Shown: piece by piece, positions 37,048 to 46,162 of the stretch
How positions within the stretch are numbered: the first letter of the stretch is position 1
How the letters are laid out: each line of letters begins with the position of its first letter
From: Glaciimonas sp. CA11.2
Lineage (GTDB): Bacteria > Pseudomonadota > Gammaproteobacteria > Burkholderiales > Burkholderiaceae_D
DNA length: 64,000 bases
Reading direction: 5' to 3'
Assembly (NCBI RefSeq): GCF_034314045.1
Contig: NZ_JAVIWL010000001.1
Coordinates: 62,001 to 126,000 of the forward strand
Translations under genes and position numbers: made by a program
The notes under the pieces: generated by a model
The model's database searches: none
The model's input: only the letters and a program-made list of their open reading frames with translations
What the model was told of the DNA's origin: nothing

Positions 37048-38286
37048 TCATACCAGCACTTCGCCAGCCGCAGCCTGGCTAAGAAAAGCCGTAGGGCTAG
37101 CAGTCAAACCGTAGGCACCGGATTGAAACAAAACAATCAAGTCCCCAACCTCTGCCTTAGCCAATTCCATATCTTCTGCAAGTATGTCGAGCGGTGTACA
37201 TAATGGCCCCACCACGGACACTACTTCGCGCGCGGTCTCCAACATTTTATTGCCCACCGTGACCGGATAATTTTTGCGAATCACCTGACCAAAGTTGCCG
37301 GAGGCGGCCAAATGGTGATGCAACCCACCGTCAACAACTAAAAAAATCTTCCCACGTGAGGTCTTACGATCCAGAATCCGAGAAACATAGACGCCTGCTT
37401 CGCCCACCAGATAGCGTCCCAACTCGATGACTATCTCAGTATTCCCCAACGCAGCCCGCACACGCGGTAGCCACTGCCCTAGATGCTCACCGATCGGACG
37501 CACATCTAAAGGCTTATCTCCGGGAAAGTAAGGGATACCGAATCCCCCGCCAATATTAAGAAAACGCATGGGCTGTGGTGCGTACCCGGCAAGCCGAAAA
37601 GCCAAATCAAATGTACGCGATTGTGCATCCATAATTGCAGCGGGGTTTAGGCTCTGGGAGCCGCTAAAAATTTGTAATCCGTGAAAATCGACATCTAACC
37701 ATGCAAGGCGTTTGAGCAGCTGCGGCACCAATTCGGCATCGATACCAAATGGTTTGGGACCGCCACCCATTTTCATACCCGATGTTTTCATTTCGAAATC
37801 CGGATTTACCCGCACAACCACCCGAGGCGCAATTCCAAGTAGTTGCCCAATATCAACAACTGCTTCAAGCTCGTGCTCCGACTCCAGATGAATGACCACA
37901 CCGGCGGCGATCGCTTGGGTTAACTCTGCGGCTGTTTTTCCTGGTCCGGCGAAACTGATACAGTCTGGCCTCATAGGCGTATCGAGCGCCACTTTAAGTT
38001 CGCCGCCAGACGCAATATCAAATCCATCGACCAGATTGGCCATACACTGAACGACAGCAGGCATCGGATTTGCCTTGATCGAATAATGCAGCGCGATCTC
38101 TTTTGGCAAAGAACTGCGAAGGTACTGCGCCCGCGCTACCAGCAGGCCGCGATCATACGCATAAAACGGCGTCTTTCCGACACGCTGAGCCAGTTGTGTC
38201 AACGGTATGCCGCCAATCTGAAGGCAATTGCCGACGGTCGGAAACTTCTGCTGCGGCGCATGAACTGGTTTCGGCAGCATCGTCAT
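37048..38286 (-). CDS. PLP-dependent decarboxylase, exosortase A system-associated
   Basis: 412 residues of the fold-III alanine racemase/DAP decarboxylase type (TIGR03099 group). The PLP-binding lysine is in LHYSIKANPMPAV. Phosphate-binding glycines are in LNIGGGFGIPYFPGD, and the second-subunit active-site cysteine is in VGPLCTPLDILAED. It overlaps the preceding ligase gene by four bases. With the ligase and the acyl carrier protein it suggests that an amino acid is decarboxylated and activated to decorate the polysaccharide; substrate is unknown. Confidence 0.92.
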   Translation of the reverse strand: MTMLPKPVHAPQQKFPTVGNCLQIGGIPLTQLAQRVGKTPFYAYDRGLLVARAQYLRSSLPKEIALHYSIKANPMPAVVQCMANLVDGFDIASGGELKVALDTPMRPDCISFAGPGKTAAELTQAIAAGVVIHLESEHELEAVVDIGQLLGIAPRVVVRVNPDFEMKTSGMKMGGGPKPFGIDAELVPQLLKRLAWLDVDFHGLQIFSGSQSLNPAAIMDAQSRTFDLAFRLAGYAPQPMRFLNIGGGFGIPYFPGDKPLDVRPIGEHLGQWLPRVRAALGNTEIVIELGRYLVGEAGVYVSRILDRKTSRGKIFLVVDGGLHHHLAASGNFGQVIRKNYPVTVGNKMLETAREVVSVVGPLCTPLDILAEDMELAKAEVGDLIVLFQSGAYGLTASPTAFLSQAAAGEVLV

Positions 38287-39875
38287 TTCACCTGATCAGT
38301 AAAAAATGAAGCTAAGCTCAGTTGCAAAAACTTGCGATCAATTTTCCCGTTTGGGGTACGCGGCAACATATCTGCCCATTCCTCGACGTGCGCTGGAACC
38401 ATATACGATGGCAAACGACTCTGACATCCCTTAAGCAAAGCCTGAGCCGATGACATGCCGTCAGCGCGTGGGACCACAACAATAATAGCTTGGCCCAACT
38501 GTGGGTGCGGCACACCAATTGCGGCTGCCTCCGCCACCAATCCTGTTGCGTAGACCACCTCTTCTACTTCATACGGGCTAACCCGATAACCTGATACTTT
38601 GATCATGTCGTCATCGCGTCCAATGAAATAGAGAAATCCCTCTTCGTCCAAGCGCACGGTGTCGCCCGACCACACTGCAATCTCGGCGAACGGAAGCGCC
38701 TTGTCCTGTCCTGGCGCAGGCTTAAAGTGCCGCGCAGTTTTTTCTGGATTATTCCAATAGCCCATAGCGACCAATGCACCACGATGCACTAATTCCCCCG
38801 GCTCATTCGGCTCGCAAAGGGTTCCGTCGGGACGAACCACAATCACTTCAGCATTTGGAATGGCACGTCCAATCGAATTGGGGCGCGTAGCGATTTCAGA
38901 AGGTGGCAGAAAAGTGGAACGGAATGCCTCCGTTAGCCCGTACATCAAATAAATCTGCGTTGCAGGTAATGCCGCACGCATTTTATCCAATGTCGGACGC
39001 TGTAACGCGCCTCCAGAATTGGTAATGTAGCGCAAACTACTTGCATCACCCCAATCTTGTTGCGCCAATTGATGCCACAGCGGCGGAACAGCAGCAAGAC
39101 CGGTAATGCGCTCAGTCTTTACGGCCCTGACGATATCCGGTGGAAATAAATAGTTCATCAAAACGACTGAAGCACCGGCATAAAACGCAGTCGTCAACTG
39201 GCTCAATCCATAGTCGAAACTCAACGGTAACGCAGCAAGAATGCGATCTTGAGCGGTATTACCCAGATAACCTGCCACACTGACTGCACCTGCAACCATA
39301 TTACGATGAGATAGGACCACCCCTTTCGCGCGGCCCGTACTGCCGGAGGTATAAAGAATGGCGGCCATGTCGCTATCAATACGACGGTGGCGTGCCAAGG
39401 ACCTGAGTTTATGACAAACCTCGTCCCAATAGACAAAGTCTATGCCCTGCAATAAAGAGGAATTTGGCAATGCCGCCCCTGAGCCGACGATAATAACCGT
39501 ATGCAAATCCCTGCTCTGCTGCATTACATCCGCAAGAGCCGCCAACCGGTCGGTCGTCGTTATCAGGATCTTGACGTTGCAATCAGCAAGAATATGCGCG
39601 ACCTGAGCAGATTTGAGCAGTGGATTGACGGGCACAAATACGGCTCCGGCCGCTGCCGCACCAAACATTCCCACCACCGCTTCGAAACGTTTCTCCAGAT
39701 ATATCGCAACCCGTTCACCGGCATTGATCCGAAGCTCGAGCAAAAGCTGCGCCATTGCATCGACTTGTGTCGCCAGTCCAGCATACCCGAGACGATGTCC
39801 TTGATACACCAAGGCTTCTGCATCTGGCGACGCAGAGGCTGCGTGAAAAATAAACTCGTGAACAAGATTAGTCAT
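38283..39875 (-). CDS. Acyl-CoA ligase (AMP-forming), exosortase A system-associated
   Basis: 530-residue adenylating enzyme (TIGR03098 group). AMP-binding core MAAILYTSGSTGRAKGVVLSH, then ITNSGGAL and YLMYGLTEAFRS, WSGDTVRLDEEGFLYFIGRDDDMIKVSG with the hinge Asp, and the catalytic lysine in TPNGKIDRKFL. It activates a carboxylic or amino acid as adenylate and loads CoA or, more likely here, the acyl carrier protein at 33407-33658. It is followed by the decarboxylase with a four-base overlap. Confidence 0.92.
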   Translation of the reverse strand: MTNLVHEFIFHAASASPDAEALVYQGHRLGYAGLATQVDAMAQLLLELRINAGERVAIYLEKRFEAVVGMFGAAAAGAVFVPVNPLLKSAQVAHILADCNVKILITTTDRLAALADVMQQSRDLHTVIIVGSGAALPNSSLLQGIDFVYWDEVCHKLRSLARHRRIDSDMAAILYTSGSTGRAKGVVLSHRNMVAGAVSVAGYLGNTAQDRILAALPLSFDYGLSQLTTAFYAGASVVLMNYLFPPDIVRAVKTERITGLAAVPPLWHQLAQQDWGDASSLRYITNSGGALQRPTLDKMRAALPATQIYLMYGLTEAFRSTFLPPSEIATRPNSIGRAIPNAEVIVVRPDGTLCEPNEPGELVHRGALVAMGYWNNPEKTARHFKPAPGQDKALPFAEIAVWSGDTVRLDEEGFLYFIGRDDDMIKVSGYRVSPYEVEEVVYATGLVAEAAAIGVPHPQLGQAIIVVVPRADGMSSAQALLKGCQSRLPSYMVPAHVEEWADMLPRTPNGKIDRKFLQLSLASFFTDQVK

Positions 39876-39957
39876 TGCGGCAAAAAATCAAAAAAGGTAG
39901 ACGGCTTACAGGGCCAGATAAATGTAACTTTCAATCAAAAGACTGTGCTTACTCAAC

Positions 39958-41310
39958 TTACTTAATCCCATGTCGTCCGATTAAGTCATACAACGTTGGC
40001 CGACTAACGCCAAGTAATTCAGCGGCCTTAAGAATATTGCCGTCCGCTCGACCCAATGCCTTCACCACAGCTTTGTATTCCGCGTCGTCTCGTATCTGCC
40101 GTAAGTTAATCGGCTCCTCCGTCGATGGATTCACAGCCAGACCGAGATCATCCGCGGTTATCTGGGGACCATCCGCCATGATGACAGCACGCATCACGCA
40201 ATTTTCCATCTCACGTACATTGCCGGGCCATGCATAACCTTCGATCGCAGTCAAAGCCTCCTGGCTAAAGCGCAGCACAGAACGTCCCTCTTTGGCGCTG
40301 ATCTTATTGACAAAGTGATGGGCCAGTAATGTCGCATCACCGGCTCGCTCCCTCAAGGTAGGAATCTTGATCACGATCTCGCTCAAGCGGAAATATAAAT
40401 CCTCCCGAAAGCGTCCGGTAACAGTCAACTCTTTTAAATTTTGGTGGGTCGCGCAAACGACACGCACATCAACTGGAATTTCAGTGTGACCACCAACGCG
40501 CTCAATGACACGCTCCTGCAAGAACCGTAGAAGTTTTGCTTGTAAAGACATCGGCAAATCGCCCACTTCATCCAGAAAAAACGTGCCACCATGGGCCAGC
40601 TCTACCTTGCCTAACGTTTGCTTGGCAGCGCCGGTGAACGCACCTTTTTCATAGCCAAATAACTCGCTCTCCAGAAGATTCTCGGGTATGGCGGCGCAAT
40701 TAATTGCCATGAAGCGATGCCCATGACGCGCGCTAAGCTGATGCAATGCCCGCGCCAGGATTTCCTTTCCTGTACCGCTGTCACCCAACAGCATGACCGA
40801 AGCAGAAGACGGAGCAACCTTCTCTATATTGCGGCAGACCTTCAACATGCCAGCATCACGGCTAATCAGGCCAGTCATCGGCGAGTCGCTTTGTGCCAAT
40901 TGCATGCGGCGATTTTCGCGCTGCAGTGCATGCAAATAAAAAGCACGTTCAACGACCAGACGTAATATTTCATCGTCACACGGCTTTTGATGGAAATCAT
41001 ACGCGCCCATACCGATCGCACTGACCGCATGGGCGTGGTCCTGATTGCCGGTTAAAACGATTAACTTGGTATCAGGAGCAAGCGCCAGTAATTGCTGTAA
41101 CGTGGCCAATCCCTCGGTCGCACCGTCTGGATCGGGTGGCAAGCCAAGGTCCATCGTCACGACCGCAGGTTCGTGCCGCCGCATCATTGCCAGCGCGCTT
41201 TCACGGTCACCTGCAATCAGGACTTCATAAGCGTCGAAACTCCAGCGCAATTGCTTTTGGAGGCCAGGATCGTCTTCGATGATCAACAGCTTTGGTTTAT
41301 TTTGACTCAC
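39958..41310 (-). CDS. prsR: PEP-CTERM-box sigma-54 response regulator PrsR
   Basis: 450 residues: receiver domain with phosphorylation Asp54 (VVTMDLGLP) and Lys109, an AAA+ central domain with Walker A GDSGTGKE (176-183), the sigma-54 contact loop GAFTGA (223-228), FLDEVGDLP, and a C-terminal Fis-type helix-turn-helix ILKAAELLGVSRPTLYDLI. It matches TIGR02915. With PrsK it is expected to switch on sigma-54-dependent EPS and PEP-CTERM genes. Its start overlaps prsK by 14 bases. Confidence 0.96.
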   Translation of the reverse strand: MSQNKPKLLIIEDDPGLQKQLRWSFDAYEVLIAGDRESALAMMRRHEPAVVTMDLGLPPDPDGATEGLATLQQLLALAPDTKLIVLTGNQDHAHAVSAIGMGAYDFHQKPCDDEILRLVVERAFYLHALQRENRRMQLAQSDSPMTGLISRDAGMLKVCRNIEKVAPSSASVMLLGDSGTGKEILARALHQLSARHGHRFMAINCAAIPENLLESELFGYEKGAFTGAAKQTLGKVELAHGGTFFLDEVGDLPMSLQAKLLRFLQERVIERVGGHTEIPVDVRVVCATHQNLKELTVTGRFREDLYFRLSEIVIKIPTLRERAGDATLLAHHFVNKISAKEGRSVLRFSQEALTAIEGYAWPGNVREMENCVMRAVIMADGPQITADDLGLAVNPSTEEPINLRQIRDDAEYKAVVKALGRADGNILKAAELLGVSRPTLYDLIGRHGIK

Positions 41311-43426
41311 TGGCTTCCTCTTGCAATAGCGCGATAGGTTTCGTCGTATCCTTATGAAATGGCAGCATCATCAGAAAGTTTGTGCCGATTGACTCTTGAC
41401 TGATGACGGTAAGTTGGCCTCCCAACTCATTGATATACTCGTGACTTTCAAACACACCAATACCCATTCCTGCCGATTTCGTACTTTCAAAAGGCTTAAA
41501 CAATCGGTCACGAATGAACTCCTTGCTCATCCCTCGTCCTGTATCGTTGATCGATATCGCCACACGTTCATCAACCTTTGCAACACTAACGACCACTTTG
41601 CCGGCTTTGGATGTTGCTTCAATCGCGTTCTGAATGATGTGACCAATCACCCGTTCCAGCCTTTCCCAATCGGCCATCACCACTAAGCCGGGATCACCGA
41701 TCTCAAGCGTAGGTCGGGGTTCTGCACGCGACTTGGACTGAATGATTTGCTGTAAGAGCGCATCAATGTTCAACGGAATATAGGTCTCAATAGCGTCTTT
41801 ACGGCTCAACTTCTGCAACAACAATTTCATCTTTTGCACTGAGTGATTAATCGTCGCGAGCATGTCTTTTTGAAATTCTGGATTGTGCTTATGCTTTTCT
41901 GCATTCGACATCAATAGCGATAGCTGTGAAATCAAATTTTTCAAATCATGTACAACAAACGTCGACATACGATTAAAGGATTCAAATTGTCGCGCAACCA
42001 TCAAGGCATGCGCAGATTCCTGCTGCGCCAAATAACTAGCGGCCTGACTGCCCGCAATTTTAAGCAAGTCTATGACCTCCCAATTTAAATTCAACGCACT
42101 TCTGGGTTGGGCCAGCACAACAAACCCCAACAATTTTCCATGCAAGCTAAGTGGTATTACTAACCAGGCTTTGGAAAAATTGCACAACCACTCAGGCAGT
42201 GCGACATTGGTATAACGCGTCGGATTGTCTGCATACTCTTTAAGATCAATCACCCATTGTTTCTGCTCAAGAAAACGACATAAGGAAAGATTCGCGGGGT
42301 CGGACTGGCTCATGAGAGACATATTCCAATTTGCGAGGCGTTCACAGTGTCCTGATTGTCCTGATTCGCGGGTGACAAAAAGCGCCCCTCCCGGACTTTC
42401 GACCAACTTGGCTAATGCCTGAACAACGCGCACTCCTAAATCAGGTCCATCTTCGGACAAAATCCGCGTAAATCGTAACCACTCTTCACGATAGTCATAG
42501 GTGTAATTAAAAAAATGCTTGCTGATCACCACTCGTAACCATGAACGAAATACGCCAGAAAACAATATACAACCCAGCAAAATCAACGCGCCAAACAAAA
42601 ATGCTACCTGAATGACTGTGCCCCAACGGCCACCAAAATAGCGCAGGTAATAACCGGCAGATGCCATCGCCAATAAGTAAATTGCTGCGCCAAAAAGTGA
42701 CACGGAATGAAACGCAATGCGACGAGAAACGGTGAAACCCAGTGACCATTTGGGATTACGGGATGCCGACATAGCAATCAACGGCACTGTCAGCGCGTTG
42801 ACGACACCGCGAGCCGACCATATCTCGATATTGACGTGCCGAAACAGCATAGCGTCGCTATACATATAAAAATCATAGGCAAATAGACCACCCATGCCCA
42901 TGCAAGCAAATTTAATTCCCCAGCGTTCTTCGACAGGTGTATTGCGATAAAGCTGCTCCACCAACAGAAGTCCAAGTACAGCGGATGCTAATCGGCCAAC
43001 GGTACTAGCCATCACAACGATCTCTGCAACGACAAAATGCTGTTCCGTATTTCTGGCAAGGGTAGCCAATAAAATGACCAGATAAAATATCCCGATCGCA
43101 ACGACTACCGAATTTAATCTTGGCCCAGACAGACTTTTCGGTTTCTGAAAAAAACCCATCAGCAATAGCAGGAAACCAGTCCACCCGGCATTCCTGAGCA
43201 CTTCGGTTACATCGCTGATTACTGAAAAATGCGTGGCCCAACCGGACTGCCAGGCCAGCGTCGCACTCCATCCTATCGTCAGCAGACAGGAAAATATCAG
43301 CGCCTTAGCGTTAAGTTGCTTCCTCCAACTGGTCAGCAGCAGCACAATGAGAGAAAAAAATGCGAGCATTGCCAACGAGTAGCCCAGTACCGCGATGTTC
43401 ATCGACATTTGAAAGGCTACCGCCAT
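41297..43426 (-). CDS. prsK: XrtA/PEP-CTERM system sensor histidine kinase PrsK
   Basis: About 709 residues: eight or nine membrane helices in the first 310 residues, a GAF domain around 320-480, then a kinase core with the phospho-acceptor His in FVVHDLKNLISQLSLLMSN, N-box RVIGHIIQNAIEATS, and glycine boxes ISINDTGRGMS and STKSAGMGIGVFESHEYI. It matches TIGR02916. The frame opens at 43444, but ATG 43426 lies one base after the upstream stop; GTG-less alternatives are ATG 43408 and 43402 (MNIAVLGYSLAM). Its signal is unknown. Confidence 0.94.
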   Translation of the reverse strand: MAVAFQMSMNIAVLGYSLAMLAFFSLIVLLLTSWRKQLNAKALIFSCLLTIGWSATLAWQSGWATHFSVISDVTEVLRNAGWTGFLLLLMGFFQKPKSLSGPRLNSVVVAIGIFYLVILLATLARNTEQHFVVAEIVVMASTVGRLASAVLGLLLVEQLYRNTPVEERWGIKFACMGMGGLFAYDFYMYSDAMLFRHVNIEIWSARGVVNALTVPLIAMSASRNPKWSLGFTVSRRIAFHSVSLFGAAIYLLAMASAGYYLRYFGGRWGTVIQVAFLFGALILLGCILFSGVFRSWLRVVISKHFFNYTYDYREEWLRFTRILSEDGPDLGVRVVQALAKLVESPGGALFVTRESGQSGHCERLANWNMSLMSQSDPANLSLCRFLEQKQWVIDLKEYADNPTRYTNVALPEWLCNFSKAWLVIPLSLHGKLLGFVVLAQPRSALNLNWEVIDLLKIAGSQAASYLAQQESAHALMVARQFESFNRMSTFVVHDLKNLISQLSLLMSNAEKHKHNPEFQKDMLATINHSVQKMKLLLQKLSRKDAIETYIPLNIDALLQQIIQSKSRAEPRPTLEIGDPGLVVMADWERLERVIGHIIQNAIEATSKAGKVVVSVAKVDERVAISINDTGRGMSKEFIRDRLFKPFESTKSAGMGIGVFESHEYINELGGQLTVISQESIGTNFLMMLPFHKDTTKPIALLQEEASESK

Positions 43427-43427
43427 C

Positions 43428-44816
43428 TTATCTGCCGGCCCCAAAAAGCACGACTCTGAGCGTATCTATCAATATAAGAATGTCCAAAAATAAGCTGTTG
43501 TTTTTGACATAGTACAAATCATATTGCAGCTTCTGAATCGCATCCTCCACCGAAGAACCGTATTGATAACGGACCTGCGCCCACCCGGTTATTCCCGGCT
43601 TTACGCTATGCCTGACGTTATAGAACAGAATTTCTTTGCTGAGTTGCCTGACAAAATATGGCCGTTCCGGTCGAGGGCCGACAAAACTCATTTCCCCCTT
43701 CAGGACGTTAAGAATTTGCGGCAGTTCATCAATACGCAATTTGCGAATGATCGAGCCGACCCTGGTTATACGGGGATCATTCGACGAGGCCCACTGCGGT
43801 TTTCCTGACTGCTCCGCATCGTTTCGCATGCTACGAAATTTGATCACCATGAAGCAGTCACCATCTTTTCCGACGCGCTCCTGCTGATAAAAAATCGGCG
43901 CCCGATCCTCGATGAAAATACACAAAGCAGCAAGCAGCATGATCGGTGCTGTAAAAATCAGAAGGATCACACTAGTTAATATGTCGAAAAATCTTTTGAA
44001 GAAAACACGCAGCGTCGTCTGGTCAAATCCAGTACCAAAGACTAGCCAACTCGGCAGCAAAGAATCGACTCTGATCTGGCACACTTCTCTTTCAAAAAAT
44101 GCCGCTGACTCGATGACGCGGATACCGCTTAGCTTGCATTCCAGCAACTCATTGATACGTCCACTCGCACCACGCCGATTTTGTAGTGCGACCACAATCT
44201 CATTAACATCATGCCTTCTGGCAATCGTTAGCAACGACTCATCAGCGCAAAAAATGTTGCCCTGTGGCACGCAATTAGTTTCGCTCCCGACGGAAACATA
44301 ACCGACGATATGATATTTATTGTCACTGATACCGCTGGCCACTACGCTACATTCACGCGCCAGTTCGCCAATACCTAAAAAAATAATCCTTGAAGCCAGA
44401 AATTCAGATTTAGAAAATTTAAAAAATATGGCGCGTGCCAGCAGAATGCCTACGCCTGCAAAAAAAAATGCTAATAGCAAGATACCGCGACCCAGATAGA
44501 GTTCGGGAGCCACATAAAAAACGACGATCAAGATCCCAAGTCCCATTGCGAACGAAGGCATAATGCGAAGAAATGTCGTGCGCAGCCCTCCATTTAGGTT
44601 ACGTTGATACATTCCGAGCGCACTCATCCCGAACACGATTGAAACAACAAACGCACAATTTGAAGGCAAAAATTCGGCGAAGTTTGTCGCCCAATGGCTA
44701 CCTCCAACGAATCGAATATTGACGCCCAGGTACGCAGCGCTCAGCAAAATCAGAATTTCCACGCCAAGCAGAATAGATACTATTTTTGATACATAGTGAT
44801 TTGAAATTTTTAACAC
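43428..44816 (-). CDS. XrtA-associated initiating sugar transferase (EpsB/WbaP-like)
   Basis: 462 residues. Five N-terminal membrane segments, a CoA-binding-like middle region with IIFLGIGELARECSVV, and a C-terminal bacterial sugar transferase domain with KRFFDILTSVILLIFTAPIMLLAA, KFRSMRNDAEQSGKPQWAS, RKLRIDELPQILNVLKGEM, FVGPRPERPYFV and KPGITGWAQVRYQYGSS. It matches TIGR03013. It transfers the first sugar phosphate to undecaprenyl phosphate. It is the first gene of the operon that continues into prsK and prsR. Confidence 0.95.
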   Translation of the reverse strand: MLKISNHYVSKIVSILLGVEILILLSAAYLGVNIRFVGGSHWATNFAEFLPSNCAFVVSIVFGMSALGMYQRNLNGGLRTTFLRIMPSFAMGLGILIVVFYVAPELYLGRGILLLAFFFAGVGILLARAIFFKFSKSEFLASRIIFLGIGELARECSVVASGISDNKYHIVGYVSVGSETNCVPQGNIFCADESLLTIARRHDVNEIVVALQNRRGASGRINELLECKLSGIRVIESAAFFEREVCQIRVDSLLPSWLVFGTGFDQTTLRVFFKRFFDILTSVILLIFTAPIMLLAALCIFIEDRAPIFYQQERVGKDGDCFMVIKFRSMRNDAEQSGKPQWASSNDPRITRVGSIIRKLRIDELPQILNVLKGEMSFVGPRPERPYFVRQLSKEILFYNVRHSVKPGITGWAQVRYQYGSSVEDAIQKLQYDLYYVKNNSLFLDILILIDTLRVVLFGAGR

Positions 44817-45357
44817 GCTTAGCTCCGCACCCTTGTTGCTCCACGAAATCCACTACACAGCATGGAACAATGATTACTCATTACGGCGAATATCACTTTT
44901 GTCGTTCTTACACGGTCAAAAAAGTTATTACTCGGGCAGAGACGTATTCAGACTTGGCAATTGCGTTGTCGCTTATGCCGGAAAAAAACTGGTAATGACC
45001 CACTAGAAAAACTTTCATAGAGCAAAAATTTATACGAAAAAAATCCTTGGTGTTCTTTGATAAATTTTTCCCCGATGACATGAACAATCACTTTGTCAAT
45101 ACTGCAACTTTAGTTAAAATGTTCTATTTATAGTCACATAACTATAGCGTTGGAAATTGTCAAGATTCCTACGAAAACTGACATTTCCTATCATTTATTT
45201 TTCTCGTAAAAATAATAGAGTTCACAAAAATATGAGTAACTACTCAAGAGATTTGATGCCGCCAGACCTCGCGAATGAGAGATGGAGATAAGCGAATGCG
45301 CAAAAAAAATCGCGGCTTTAGTACACATTCCTCGCTGTATCGGACTCTCAATAAAGT
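44817..45357. other. Intergenic region upstream of the priming transferase operon
   Basis: About 540 bases with no credible gene. It should contain the minus-strand promoter for the priming transferase/prsK/prsR operon. A minus-strand open frame of 83 codons (45191-45442) overlaps the candidate small RNA and has no recognisable content. A weak GG-N10-GC arrangement on the minus strand around 44835-44852 matches only the invariant dinucleotides of sigma-54 sites, so I do not call it. Confidence 0.4.
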
Positions 45358-45385
45358 TTGCACTTAGGGAAATCTCCGTTATGGT
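45358..45385 (+). promoter_or_regulatory. Candidate sigma-70 promoter for a small RNA
   Basis: TTGCAC at 45358-45363, a 16-base spacer, and TATGGT at 45380-45385. This places transcription initiation near 45392, about 70 bases before an intrinsic terminator. Motif call by eye only. Confidence 0.45.
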
Positions 45386-45391
45386 TTGGCT

Positions 45392-45465
45392 GTCCTCGAG
45401 AAAAAGGGGATCGGGCTTGAGAACCTGCCATCCATAGCGCACAAACGGCGCAAAGCCGTTTTTTT
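45392..45465 (+). ncRNA. Candidate ~75-nt antisense-type small RNA (C4-like layout)
   Basis: Between the promoter-like site and the terminator there is no coding need, yet bases 45417-45438 are complementary at 19 of 22 positions to 45531-45552, located downstream in the leader of the small gene at 45703. The terminator loop also contains GGCGCAA (45447-45453), which can pair with TTGCGCC at 45483-45489. A short terminated RNA pairing at two places with its own downstream leader is the layout of the phage P1/P7 C4 antisense RNA. No similarity search was possible, so the identity is inference. Confidence 0.45.
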
Positions 45466-45552
45466 ACGTGCGTCTGCCTTTGTTGCGCCTTCATTGGGCG
45501 GCATCGGTGGGAGCCTTCGGGCTGCCGGTGGCTATGGATGCCGGTTTCTCAA
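45417..45552. repeat. Imperfect 22-nt inverted repeat with a third competing copy
   Basis: Left arm 45417-45438 and right arm 45531-45552 match at 19 of 22 positions. The right-arm end TTCTCAA (45546-45552) can instead pair with a second GCTTGAGAAC copy at 45573-45582, the first being at 45415-45424. So two mutually exclusive pairings are possible. Confidence 0.65.
45443..45465 (+). terminator. Intrinsic terminator of the candidate small RNA
   Basis: AAACGGC at 45443-45449, loop GCAAA, GCCGTTT at 45455-45461, then further T residues to 45465. It has a compact stem with a T-run, oriented to stop plus-strand transcription. Confidence 0.75.
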
Positions 45553-45702
45553 CCTGCCTTTGCTGCCCACCCGCTTGAGAACGGGTCGCAGTGTAATCGA
45601 CACCTTTAGAAATCACACTATGCCAATTACCACGACGCCTATTCACACCAACTTATACAACATTAGTCGCTTTTACAGCCAAACCAGCACGGTGGACCAC
45701 TC

Positions 45703-46023
45703 ATGAACACACCACCACCATCACCATCCAACCAACCAGAATTTCCAGGAGCATTCCATCAATCATTTTCGTGGCTACTTTTGGAACACAAACATAATGA
45801 GCGCGAGCAGTTTTATGCCATGACGGTAGATGGCTGCGAAGGCATCAAAACATGCCTCGATATAGTCCATTTGAGTAATTCGGATAGAAATACCGATACC
45901 GCCCCAACACTGGATATTGTTGCGACGGAGCGCTTGCTGCGTCTGGCACTGATGTCATCTCAACTGCTGGCGGACATGGCTGCGCGTCGTATTGATCGGC
46001 TTGATGACAGAACCAGCAGGTAA
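45703..46023 (+). CDS. Small hypothetical protein downstream of the RNA leader
   Basis: 106 residues, no membrane segment or signal peptide. The N-terminus is Pro/Ser/Asn-rich (MNTPPPSPSNQPEFP), followed by FHQSFSWLLLEHKHNEREQ and a helical C-terminal half with ATERLLRLALMSSQLLADMAARR. I do not recognise the family with certainty. Helical L-x-x-L-A-x-x-S/Q-x-L-L tails are seen in small proteobacterial families such as DUF3077/DUF6124, a loose resemblance only. The ATG overlaps (ATGA) the stop of a long leader frame from 45386. That leader frame contains LENLPSIAHKRRKAVFLRAS and is probably open because of the structured RNA, as in Ash/Icd-like phage loci. Confidence 0.6.
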   Translation: MNTPPPSPSNQPEFPGAFHQSFSWLLLEHKHNEREQFYAMTVDGCEGIKTCLDIVHLSNSDRNTDTAPTLDIVATERLLRLALMSSQLLADMAARRIDRLDDRTSR

Positions 46024-46093
46024 CCTGAAAAAGGTGCGTCTGGGCGGATGGCGACGATGCAAGCGCCTCACCCTGCCCTTAGCATCATCAGAC

Positions 46094-46113
46094 CGCGGCG
46101 GCGCAACGCCGCG
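46094..46113 (+). terminator. GC-rich hairpin after the small hypothetical gene
   Basis: A 7-bp stem (46094-46100 with 46107-46113) around a six-base loop, with no T-run. It may stop or protect the transcript of the small gene before ridA. Confidence 0.4.
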
Positions 46114-46162
46114 CTGCTAAGATAGAGTTATCCCACCATCCATCGTATTTGGAGATTTGCAG

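Noticed and set aside
44817-45000. Sigma-54 (-24/-12) promoter for the priming transferase operon
   Set aside because: Only a GG-N10-GC pair with poor flanking bases was found by eye on the minus strand; not above chance.
45191-45442. Minus-strand 83-codon open frame
   Set aside because: It overlaps the candidate small RNA and terminator, has no recognisable domain, and is AT-biased; likely a chance frame.
45386-45706. 106-codon leader frame as a genuine protein gene
   Set aside because: It spans the small-RNA terminator and complementary arms and has no strong ribosome site; openness is better explained by conserved RNA structure, though translation as a leader peptide cannot be excluded.
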